Source: CAYSPU01 sp964432995 (GTDB lineage Bacteria; Verrucomicrobiota; Verrucomicrobiia; Limisphaerales; JAHDYP01). From it: 10,189 nt of DNA. Under the pieces are notes generated by a model, which was given only the letters and a program-made list of their open reading frames with translations, was not told where the DNA came from and did no database searches. How positions within the stretch are numbered: position 1 is the first letter of the stretch; the number at the start of each line of letters is the position of its first letter. Positions 1-6,357 of this stretch are shown one piece after another. The stretch covers positions 1 through 10,189 of the forward strand of contig CAYSPU010000217.1 of NCBI GenBank assembly GCA_964432995.1, given 5' to 3'. A program made the position numbers and the translations under genes.

Positions 1-1281
1 CGCGGCTACGACCCGGAGGAACGGGCCGACGACGAGACGCTGCGGCGCATCGTGGAGCTCATCGACCGCTCGAAGCGTCCGGTGCTCTACGTGGGCGGCG
101 GCATCATCAGCAGCGGCGCCAGCAAGGAACTCCTGGCCTTCGCCGAGACCACGCAGATCCCGGTCACGACCACGCTCATGGGCTGCGGGGCTTTTCCCGA
201 AGACCATCCCCTGTCCCTCCGCTGGCTGGGAATGCACGGCACCGCTTACGCCAACTGGGCCGTCAACGGCGAGCTCCGTAAAGAGAAGGACCCCGATGGC
301 ACCGAACGCGTGGTCCAGGTCGCACCCGGCGCCGATCTGCTCCTCGCCTTCGGGGTCCGGTTCGACGACCGTGTAACCGGCAACGTCCAGAAGTTCGGGG
401 AGCACGCCACGATCGTTCACATCGACATCGATGCCTCCGAACTGAACAAGAACAGAGCCGTGCAACTGCCGGTGGTCAGCGACATCCGCTACGCCTTGCA
501 TCGCCTGAACGCCCTCCTCCGCAAGCAGCCCGCCCGGAGGAAACTCGGCCCCTGGCATCGCCAGATCGCCGCCTGGAAAGAGAAAGCCCCGTTCCGCTAC
601 CGCCTCACCGAGGAAGTCCTCGAGTCCCAGCACATGCGGGAGCATATGGAAGGCAAAGCGGATCAAGTCATTCTCCCGCAGATGGCCGTCGAGGCGCTCC
701 ACGATCTGACCAAAGGCGACGCCATCATCACCACCGGGGTGGGGCAACACCAGATGTGGGCCGCCCAGTTCTATCGCTTGAAACACCCGCGCCAACTCAT
801 CACCAGCGCCGGACTCGGCGCCATGGGCTTCGGCTATCCCGCCGCCCTCGGCGCCAAGGCAGCCTTCCCCAACCGCCAGGTTATCGACATCGACGGCGAC
901 GGTTCGTTCATGATGAACATCCAGGAACTGGCCACCGCCCACATCGAAAAACTCGCGGTCAAGGCCATGATCCTAAACAACCAGCACCTCGGCATGGTCG
1001 TTCAGTGGGAAGACCGCTTCTACTCCGGCAACCGCGGTAACACCTACCTCGGCGATCCGCGGAACAAACGGCAAATCTACCCCGACTTCGTCGCCATCTC
1101 CCGGAGCTTCAGCGTCCCCGCCGAGCGCGTCATGTTTCGACGCGACCTGCGCGGCGCCATCCAGCGCATGCTCGAGTCCAAGGAACCCTACGTCCTCGAT
1201 GTGATCGTCCCCTACACCGAGCACGTCCTTCCGTTCATCCCGGCCTTCAAGACCGTCGCCGACATGATCTACGAGGAGTAG
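1..1281 (+). CDS. ilvB: Acetolactate synthase large subunit, 3' part (5' end outside window)
   Basis: The enzyme joins two pyruvates, or pyruvate and 2-oxobutyrate, in the first common step of valine, leucine and isoleucine synthesis. The frame is open from base 1, so the GTG at 52 is internal. About 426 codons are visible of a usual 560-600. The missing part holds the N-terminal thiamine-diphosphate domain with its catalytic glutamate. Visible hallmarks are LGMHGTAYAN and GVRFDDRVTGN in the central domain. The C-terminal domain shows TTGVGQHQMWAAQFY, then GDGSF (895-909) followed by the NN of the thiamine-diphosphate motif and GMVVQWEDRFY. Two stretches look longer than in Escherichia coli IlvI: about 20 residues at 265-330 and a shorter one near 610-665. 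The regulatory subunit gene ilvN does not follow; an exported protein gene starts 2 bases after the stop. Other thiamine-diphosphate enzymes are unlikely given the VGQHQMWAAQ signature. Confidence 0.95.
   Translation, partial: RGYDPEERADDETLRRIVELIDRSKRPVLYVGGGIISSGASKELLAFAETTQIPVTTTLMGCGAFPEDHPLSLRWLGMHGTAYANWAVNGELRKEKDPDGTERVVQVAPGADLLLAFGVRFDDRVTGNVQKFGEHATIVHIDIDASELNKNRAVQLPVVSDIRYALHRLNALLRKQPARRKLGPWHRQIAAWKEKAPFRYRLTEEVLESQHMREHMEGKADQVILPQMAVEALHDLTKGDAIITTGVGQHQMWAAQFYRLKHPRQLITSAGLGAMGFGYPAALGAKAAFPNRQVIDIDGDGSFMMNIQELATAHIEKLAVKAMILNNQHLGMVVQWEDRFYSGNRGNTYLGDPRNKRQIYPDFVAISRSFSVPAERVMFRRDLRGAIQRMLESKEPYVLDVIVPYTEHVLPFIPAFKTVADMIYEE
1273..1278 (+). promoter_or_regulatory. Shine-Dalgarno site deciding a TTG start
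   Basis: GAGGAG lies inside the last codons of ilvB, 5 bases before TTG at 1284. It is one of the few clear ribosome-binding sites in the window. No ATG or GTG occurs in this frame ahead of the signal-peptide core, so the site supports the TTG start and translational coupling to ilvB. Confidence 0.6.
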
Positions 1282-1283
1282 TC

Positions 1284-2457
1284 TTGAGGACGCCCCTGCT
1301 TTCGCCACGCCGCTCCGCGTTGCCCGGGACCCGCCACCGATGGTCCCTGAGGCTCGCGGCGCGCTGCCCCCTTCTCCTTCTCCTGACAGGACTCGTCACC
1401 TCGGGCGCGGCCGCCGTGTTGGATGTCGATCTCCACGACCTCCCTCTGGGGGAGCACCCGCGCGGCTTCCGCAGCGCGGTGACGGGAGAGGGGTCGCCCG
1501 GCGATTGGCGCGTCCTCTTTGAAACCGCCACCAACGCCCCGGCGACCGACCTCCCCACTTCCACGGTCGCCAGCGGCCGCAACGTCATTGCCCAACTTGC
1601 CCGCGACCCGACACCCGAGCACTACCCGCTCCTCATCCTGGAGGGCGAGAAGTTCGGCGACTTCACCGCATCCGTTCGCTTTAAGATCGTCGCGGGCGAC
1701 GCGGAACAAATGGCCGGACTGGCCTTTCGCATCCAGGACGAACGCAATTACTACGTCGCCCGCGCCAGCGCCCTCGGCGGCAATCTTCTCTTCTACAAAA
1801 TGGTGGACGGAGTGCCGCAGCCCAACTCCTTCGTCGGAACCAGGGTCACCATTCCCACCAACACCTGGCTTGCCCTCGCCGTCGAATGCCGCGGCAACCG
1901 CATCCGCGCGTTGCTCAACGACCAGCAGGTTCTCCCCCCTGTGGCCAAGGACGCCGGCGATGCCCCGCCCCCCACCCTCGTCGATGACACCTTCCAAACC
2001 GGTTGGATCGGCCTCTGGACCAAGTCCGACTCCGTCAGCCAGTTCCGCGACCTGAGTGTGAACTACCAGAGCCAGGAACGATTGGCCGCACAGCTCGTGC
2101 GCCAGGGCCTCCTCGATAATCCCAGACTCCTCGGTCTCAAAATCTACGCCCCAACCAACTCCGGGGGCGGAGTCCACATCGTCGCCAGCGATGACCCCGC
2201 CGAAATCGGCCGGCCCGCCTCCCCGAATGAGTCGGACACGGTCCGCCATGGAACGCCCTACTACGGCCGCGAGAAGAGCCACGTCAGCGTCCTCCTCCCC
2301 CTGCACGACCGCAACGGCGAACCCATCGCCGCCGTGCGCGTCGTCCTCCGCAAGTACCTCGGTCAAACCGACAACAACGCCCTGGCCCGCGCCCGACCGA
2401 GTGTGCNNNNNNNNNNTGCAGAAACGGGTTCGCTCCCTGAAGGACCTCCTGGAATAG
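1284..2457 (+). CDS. Exported LamG/DUF1080-like protein with Cache-like C-terminus, interrupted by an assembly gap
   Basis: I do not recognise a named gene. The product starts with a basic segment and a hydrophobic core at about residues 29-44, ending in TSGAAA. This is a likely signal peptide, so the protein should act in the periplasm or at the surface. Residues ~45-260 resemble a concanavalin-like beta sandwich of the LamG/DUF1080 kind (phrases such as GLAFRIQDERNYYVARAS and TGWIGLWTKSDS). Residues ~266-372 read like a Cache-type sensor fold (LKIYAP, HIVASDDPAEIGRPAS, VLLPLHDRNGEPIAAVRVVL). The gap at 2407-2416 cuts the frame after 374 codons. The only gene-like continuation, QKRVRSLKDLLE then TAG at 2455-2457, is in another frame, so the N count is wrong by a non-multiple of three. 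Reading straight through would give an unconvincing 577-residue product overlapping holB. Gene reality is well supported; ligand and role are unknown. Confidence 0.75.
2407..2416. other. Assembly gap (10 N)
   Basis: Ten Ns, probably a placeholder of arbitrary length. Coding frame before the gap (codons at 2400 and 2403) and after it (codons from 2419) differ by one base. For one continuous protein the true gap must be a multiple of three, for example 9 or 12, or some longer length. Confidence 0.95.
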
Positions 2458-2524
2458 TGCCCGCCCCTGGTGAACCGGGTTCCCTCAGTGAACGTCTCCG
2501 TGCATCCGAGTCCAATCGCCTTCA

Positions 2525-2617
2525 CTTCGCGTCTTGGTTTCTTCGTTGTTATTCCCCCACTGACGGTCACCGATACACCTCAGAGTGGTTGAACAACAAA
2601 GGCGCGAAGACGCAAAG
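2525..2617. repeat. Imperfect long inverted repeat (intergenic palindromic element)
   Basis: The left arm 2525-2550 pairs with the right arm 2592-2617 at about 18-20 of 26 positions, counting wobbles. The best blocks are CTTCGCGTCTT with AAGACGCAAAG and GTTGTT with AACAAC. An inner stem, CCACT at 2557-2561 with AGTGG at 2584-2588, extends the palindrome, leaving a loop around 2564-2579. The right arm contains AAAGGCGCGAAGACGCAAAG, a phrase that resembles short intergenic repeats I recall from many environmental bacterial genomes. There is no T tract, so it is not a standard intrinsic terminator. It could be a REP-like or MITE-like element, or a bidirectional structure between the ilvB and holB blocks. 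It fills most of the otherwise gene-free spacer 2458-2731. Confidence 0.6.
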
Positions 2618-2696
2618 AGGCCACTGGTTGAGGCGCTCCCCGGTCCTCGGAATGGACGACAGACTGCACCCATCCGATTCCCACGCGGCAGGACCG

Positions 2697-2725
2697 TTGC
2701 CACGCAGCCCAATCCACGCTAGAAC
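2697..2725 (+). promoter_or_regulatory. Possible sigma-70-like promoter for holB, perhaps leaderless
   Basis: TTGCCA (2697-2702), a 17-base spacer and TAGAAC (2720-2725) match the consensus at 5 of 6 and 4 of 6 positions. The expected start of transcription falls at about 2731-2733, on the holB ATG at 2732. No Shine-Dalgarno sequence is seen ahead of that ATG, which fits a leaderless message. The match is modest and could be chance. Confidence 0.35.
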
Positions 2726-2731
2726 CAATCC

Positions 2732-3763
2732 ATGCCGTTTGCGGACATTCCTGACCGGGGTCGCGCGCTCGAGTTGCTCCAACGCAGCCTGCTCCGCGGC
2801 CGGGTCGCGCACGCCTACCTCTTTGCCGGCCCGCAACTCCCAACCCTCGAAACGGTCGCACGCGCCCTCGTCATGGCCGTCAATTGCACCAACCCGCCCG
2901 CACAGACCCCCGACGGCCAACCCGATTCCTGCGGGTCGTGTCCCGCTTGCCGCCGGATCGCAACCTCCACGCATCCCGACGTCCTCTGGGTCCGCCCCGA
3001 GTCCAAGCTCCGCGTGATCACCATCCAACAGGTGCGGGAGGTGATCCAAACCGTCTCCCTCAAACCCACGGAAGCCCTCTGGAAGGCGGCGGTCATCGTC
3101 GGCGCCGACCGGATGAACCCGCAAGCCGCCAACGCCTTCCTCAAGACGCTCGAAGAGCCCCCCGGCCAGTCCATCCTCATCCTGCTCGCCACCGAACCCC
3201 AACGCCTCCTCGAGACCATCCTCTCCCGCTGCCTGCGGCTCGATTTCTGGTCCAACGAACAACGGCACCTCCACCAAACTTCGACCGCCTGCCTCCCGGA
3301 ACTCGCCCGCGATCTCGCCGAAGGCAACGCCGGCCTGCTCCGACGCTATCACCTCCTCTCCCGACTCTCCGCCCACCTCACCGACCTCCGCAGCAAGAGC
3401 CTCGAAACCCAACAGGCTCAATCCCCGCTCGGCTCCCACGATGACATCGATCCCCACCTCCGCCAACGATGGGAAGATGAACTGGCCGCCGCCGCCGAAG
3501 CCGAATACCGGCGCCTCCGCGCCGAGGTTCTCTCCGACCTCCAGTGGTTCTTCCGGGACGTCTGGCTCAAGACCCTCAATGTCGCTTCGGATCTCCTGGC
3601 CCTCCCGAACCTCGAGAGCTTCACCGCGGCCATCGCCAAACGCATCGGCAGCGCCGATGCCCAACACAACCTCGCCACCATCACCCGCGCCCGGAGAATG
3701 CTCGAAACCAACGTCCAGGAGGCGCTCGTTCTCGAGGTCAGCCTCCTGAACCTCAAGCTCTAG
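2732..3763 (+). CDS. holB: DNA polymerase III delta-prime subunit (clamp-loader)
   Basis: This is a clamp-loader subunit that helps open and load the sliding clamp during replication. The 343 residues fit the usual ~330. The N-terminus HAYLFAGP (27-34) is typical of the family, but the Walker A position reads GPQLPTLET, with no GKT/GKS, so it should not bind ATP as a motor subunit. This is expected for delta-prime and argues against DnaX. Zinc-module cysteines are C52, C67, C70 and C73, followed by HPDVLWV. NAFLKTLEEPP and the SRC motif (S165-R166-C167), whose arginine serves as an arginine finger in clamp loaders, are intact. The C-terminal half is helical and poorly conserved, as usual. The ATG at 2732 has no ribosome-binding site but matches the expected N-terminus. 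The next gene follows after 17 bases. Confidence 0.92.
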   Translation: MPFADIPDRGRALELLQRSLLRGRVAHAYLFAGPQLPTLETVARALVMAVNCTNPPAQTPDGQPDSCGSCPACRRIATSTHPDVLWVRPESKLRVITIQQVREVIQTVSLKPTEALWKAAVIVGADRMNPQAANAFLKTLEEPPGQSILILLATEPQRLLETILSRCLRLDFWSNEQRHLHQTSTACLPELARDLAEGNAGLLRRYHLLSRLSAHLTDLRSKSLETQQAQSPLGSHDDIDPHLRQRWEDELAAAAEAEYRRLRAEVLSDLQWFFRDVWLKTLNVASDLLALPNLESFTAAIAKRIGSADAQHNLATITRARRMLETNVQEALVLEVSLLNLKL

Positions 3764-3780
3764 GAGTCCGCGGGCACGTT

Positions 3781-5169
3781 ATGACCGAGTCTCCCCAGAT
3801 CGACGGGCCCGGTCCCCGTAACGCGCCGGAGCCGCCCCGCCGCGCGACAGCGCTGCAGACCCTCGGCGCCGCAGCACTCGGAACTGCCCTCGCCATCGCC
3901 CTTCTCAAAGCCGGTAATCCCGTGATCCTCGGTCACCTCGTCGATCCGCCGACCAATGTTGCCGAGTTGCTGATCGGACCCTGGCCCATGAACTGGAGTG
4001 CGGTGCTTCTCGGAATCGCCCTCCTCCTAAACCTCCCCTCCATCTCGATCCGGAACACCGGAACCCCCGGAATCGTTCGCTGGCTCCCATTGGCTTGGCT
4101 GGCTTGGCAGTGCCTCTCGGCAACCCAGACCGTGGACCCCGCCCTAACCAGAGTCACTCTCCTCCAGTTCCTCGCTTGCGTGCTTTGCTTCTACCTCGGT
4201 CTGTTCGCCCTGCACCACGCCCATCAGCTCAAAGTCCTCTCCATTCCGCTGGTGATCGCGTTCTGGTTGGTCCTGCTGGCCGGCTTCGACCAACACTACG
4301 GGGGTCTGGAATCAACCCGCCAGATGGTGCAGCAGCAACCAGGATGGCAGAACCTCCCGCCGGAATACCTGAAACGGATTGCCAGCGATCGTGTCTTCGC
4401 CACGCTGTTCTATCCAAACACACTCGCCGGGGCGATCCTACTCCTCCTGCCGTTAACGTTATATACCTCCTGGCACGCCGTCCCCGTCCGCTCCAGCCTC
4501 CAGCGAATCGGACGCGCTGCCCTCACCGGCTCTCTCGCCTACGCCGCCCTCGCCTGCCTCTACTGGTCCGGATCCAAGGCAGGTTGGCTCGTAGCTGCGG
4601 CCACCGTCGGCCCCATCGTCTGGCGCTCCAGCCTCTCAAAACGGACCAAGTGGACTGTTCTATCCCTTGCTATGGTTCTGGCATGCACCGGGTTTCTCGT
4701 CCGGTTCAGTTCCTACCTCCAGAAGGGTGCCACTAGCGCCTCGGCAAGGCTGGATTACTGGCAGGTCGCCGTCGGAATCGCCGTCGAACAACCCATCCTC
4801 GGCTCCGGACCTGGAACGTTCGGAAACCTCTACAAGGCAAGAAAGTCCAGCGAATCCGAAATGGCGCGCCTCGCACACAACGACTATCTGCAGCAGGCTA
4901 GCGACAGCGGCTTGCCCGCGTTTCTGCTTTTCACAGCGCTGGTTGCCGGTTCCGTCGGAGTGCTTTATCGTTATCTGAAAGCCGGTTCAGCCAGTTTCCA
5001 CATCTGGCTCGGACTCTTCGCCTGGTCCCTACACGAACTCACCGAGTTCGACCTATTCGTGCCGGCGGTCTCCTGGACGGCCTTCGTTCTCCTTGGGGCC
5101 CTGTGGCGGCAGTGCTCCAGTATGAGTTGGACATCACACAGCCGTTTGCATAGCGTTCCCACCCGATGA
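3781..5169 (+). CDS. O-antigen ligase/polymerase-type membrane protein (Wzy_C family)
   Basis: The 462-residue product is an integral membrane protein with about 10-12 hydrophobic segments, beginning at residue ~28 and ending near 445. Members of this family transfer or polymerise lipid-linked glycans on the periplasmic face, for example O-antigen onto lipid A core. Two family signatures are visible. The first is RVFATLFYPNTLAG in the middle. The second is the large late loop with R323 in SARLDYW, then PILGSGPGTFGNLY (~338-351) and AHNDYLQQASDSGLPAF (A365 onward), whose histidine is a conserved functional residue in WaaL-like ligases. The start chosen is ATG 3781, just after holB; the frame stays open further upstream inside holB, but that part is arginine/proline-rich shadow. 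The stop overlaps the aroQ start (ATGA). Ligase and polymerase cannot be told apart from sequence alone, and no glycosyltransferase genes lie nearby to suggest the substrate. Confidence 0.85.
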   Translation: MTESPQIDGPGPRNAPEPPRRATALQTLGAAALGTALAIALLKAGNPVILGHLVDPPTNVAELLIGPWPMNWSAVLLGIALLLNLPSISIRNTGTPGIVRWLPLAWLAWQCLSATQTVDPALTRVTLLQFLACVLCFYLGLFALHHAHQLKVLSIPLVIAFWLVLLAGFDQHYGGLESTRQMVQQQPGWQNLPPEYLKRIASDRVFATLFYPNTLAGAILLLLPLTLYTSWHAVPVRSSLQRIGRAALTGSLAYAALACLYWSGSKAGWLVAAATVGPIVWRSSLSKRTKWTVLSLAMVLACTGFLVRFSSYLQKGATSASARLDYWQVAVGIAVEQPILGSGPGTFGNLYKARKSSESEMARLAHNDYLQQASDSGLPAFLLFTALVAGSVGVLYRYLKAGSASFHIWLGLFAWSLHELTEFDLFVPAVSWTAFVLLGALWRQCSSMSWTSHSRLHSVPTR

Positions 5170-5606
5170 GAGTCCTTTTCCTGAACGGTCCAAACCTCAA
5201 CCTCCTGGGCACTCGAGAACCAGGAATCTACGGGACGGCGTCGCTGACGGACATCGAATCTCTGGTCCGCAAGGAAGCTGCGGATCTCGGCGTTACAGTG
5301 ATGTTCCGGCAGAGCAACTCGGAGGGCGACTTGGTGAGCTGGATTCAGGAGGCGCGCGGGCGTTTCGACCGTATCGTGATCAACGCCGGCGCTTACACCC
5401 ACACCAGCATCGCCATCCGCGACGCCATCGCCGCCATCCGAATCCCTACCGTCGAGGTTCATCTCTCGAACGTCTTCGCTCGGGAACCATTCCGCAGCCA
5501 TTCCGCCATCGCTCCGGTGTGTATCGGTCAGATCAGTGGGTTCGGAGCAAACTCGTATGTCTTGGCCCTGCGAGCTGCCGTTAACATTAACGAGGACCCG
5601 TTCTGA
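5166..5606 (+). CDS. aroQ: Type II 3-dehydroquinate dehydratase
   Basis: This enzyme catalyses the third shikimate-pathway step, trans-dehydration of 3-dehydroquinate to 3-dehydroshikimate, as a cytoplasmic dodecamer in the known family. The 146 residues match the family's ~145-150. All signature stretches are present: GPNLNLLGTREPGIYG with R17 and the catalytic Y22; RQSNSEGDLVSWI; INAGAYTHTSIAIRDAI (N73 onward); and VEVHLSN with the catalytic H99, followed by REPFRSHS. The ATG overlaps the stop of the membrane-protein gene by four bases (ATGA), so translation is probably coupled, although the two functions are unrelated. A 179-base spacer with regulatory signals follows. Confidence 0.97.
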   Translation: MRVLFLNGPNLNLLGTREPGIYGTASLTDIESLVRKEAADLGVTVMFRQSNSEGDLVSWIQEARGRFDRIVINAGAYTHTSIAIRDAIAAIRIPTVEVHLSNVFAREPFRSHSAIAPVCIGQISGFGANSYVLALRAAVNINEDPF

Positions 5607-5669
5607 GCGGTTTTTCGCCGTTCCCGCCCAGGTTGACCTCGCGCATGCGGACGGAAACCCGATTCGCAC

Positions 5670-5698
5670 TTGACTCGATAGGGCCGCGCATGTTTAAT
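5670..5698 (+). promoter_or_regulatory. Sigma-70-like promoter for accBC
   Basis: TTGACT (5670-5675), a 17-base spacer and TTTAAT (5693-5698) match the consensus at 5 of 6 positions in each hexamer. The spacer between aroQ and accB is also less GC-rich than the rest of the window. Transcription would start near 5705, giving a leader of about 80-115 bases that contains a terminator-like hairpin. Confidence 0.6.
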
Positions 5699-5724
5699 CC
5701 GCCCGCAATTCAAGCTCGGTCAAC

Positions 5725-5758
5725 AAGCAGGGTCGAGGTTTTCGGCTTCTGCTTTTTT
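5725..5758 (+). terminator. Intrinsic-terminator-like hairpin in the accB leader
   Basis: AAGCAG (5725-5730) pairs with CTGCTT (5749-5754). Inside it, GTCGA (5732-5736) pairs with TCGGC (5742-5746, one G-T) around a 5-base loop. A T tract follows directly (six T at 5753-5758, then GCTT). Because the predicted promoter lies upstream, this could attenuate accBC transcription. It could equally be the plain terminator of the aroQ transcript. Confidence 0.6.
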
Positions 5759-5785
5759 GCTTAATGAGCATCGGTAGGGTCACCG

Positions 5786-6289
5786 GTGCACAAACGTAGA
5801 GAAACCAGATTTCAGCCTGTGGATCTCAAAGACATCAAGGCGATCATCGACCTGATGAAGAAGAACTCGATTTCCGAGTTTGAGCTGGAAAAAGAGGACT
5901 TCAAGATTCGCCTGAAGCGCGGGCCTAACGGCAACCTAACCGTTCTCCCCTCTGACGAGCTTTCGGCAGTGCCGATGGTGCCGGCGGTTGGTGTGGCGCC
6001 GGCGCTCATGCCGCAATCGGTGTCGGCTCCGCCCCAGACGGCTACGAACGAAGCGGAAATCAAGTCGCCCATGATTGGCACTTTCTATCGCGCGCCGTCT
6101 CCCGACTCCGGCGCTTACGTCGAGATCGGAGCCGAAGTCAACCCCGACACGGTGGTGTGTATCATCGAGGCCATGAAGGTGATGAACGAAATCAAGGCCG
6201 AGGCCAAAGGCGTTGTCACCCAAGTGCTTGTAGAGAATGCCAAACCAGTCGAGTTTGGCCAACCGCTCTTCAAGATCCGGCCCCTGTAA
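5786..6289 (+). CDS. accB: Biotin carboxyl carrier protein of acetyl-CoA carboxylase
   Basis: The protein carries covalently bound biotin between the carboxylase and carboxyltransferase steps of acetyl-CoA carboxylase, the entry to fatty acid synthesis. It has a helical N-terminal segment (DLKDIKAIIDLMKKNSISEF), a Pro/Ala/Val-rich linker at about residues 60-90, and a C-terminal biotinyl domain. In that domain EAMKVMNEI gives the biotinylated lysine as K131, counted from GTG 5786. IKSPMIGTFYRAPSPDS is also typical. The start is uncertain. GTG 5786 gives 167 residues with an unusual basic leader (HKRRETRFQP). GTG 5819 gives 156 residues beginning MDLKDIK, closer to the usual family start. Neither has a convincing ribosome-binding site. 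accC follows after 68 bases. Confidence 0.95.
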   Translation: MHKRRETRFQPVDLKDIKAIIDLMKKNSISEFELEKEDFKIRLKRGPNGNLTVLPSDELSAVPMVPAVGVAPALMPQSVSAPPQTATNEAEIKSPMIGTFYRAPSPDSGAYVEIGAEVNPDTVVCIIEAMKVMNEIKAEAKGVVTQVLVENAKPVEFGQPLFKIRPL

Positions 6290-6307
6290 TGCCACTCTGG
6301 AGACCGC

Positions 6308-6340
6308 CGGCAACCAGCCGACACACACCTGCGGCTGCCG
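6308..6340 (+). other. Hairpin in the accB-accC spacer
   Basis: CGGC (6308-6311) and AGCCG (6316-6320) pair with GCCG (6337-6340) and CGGCT (6332-6336), with a 4-base bulge and an 11-base loop. There is no T tract, so it is not a classical terminator. In this position it might affect transcript stability or the accB:accC expression ratio. In GC-rich DNA it may also be chance. Confidence 0.3.
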
Positions 6341-6357
6341 TCCCGGCATCCCAAACC

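Noticed and set aside
1269..2570. Minus-strand open frame opposite the exported protein
   Set aside because: It runs through the N gap and has no recognisable domain. The + strand has a ribosome-binding site, signal peptide and folded-domain patterns.
2417..3017. Continuation of the exported protein past the gap in its own frame
   Set aside because: The sequence after the gap in that frame is not protein-like and overlaps the certain holB gene by nearly 290 bases.
2732..3763. DnaX (tau/gamma) instead of delta-prime
   Set aside because: The Walker A lysine is missing and the length is about 340 residues, both fitting delta-prime.
3544..3780. Upstream extension of the O-antigen ligase frame into holB
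   Set aside because: It is Arg/Pro/His-rich out-of-frame translation of holB; ATG 3781 gives a typical membrane-protein start.
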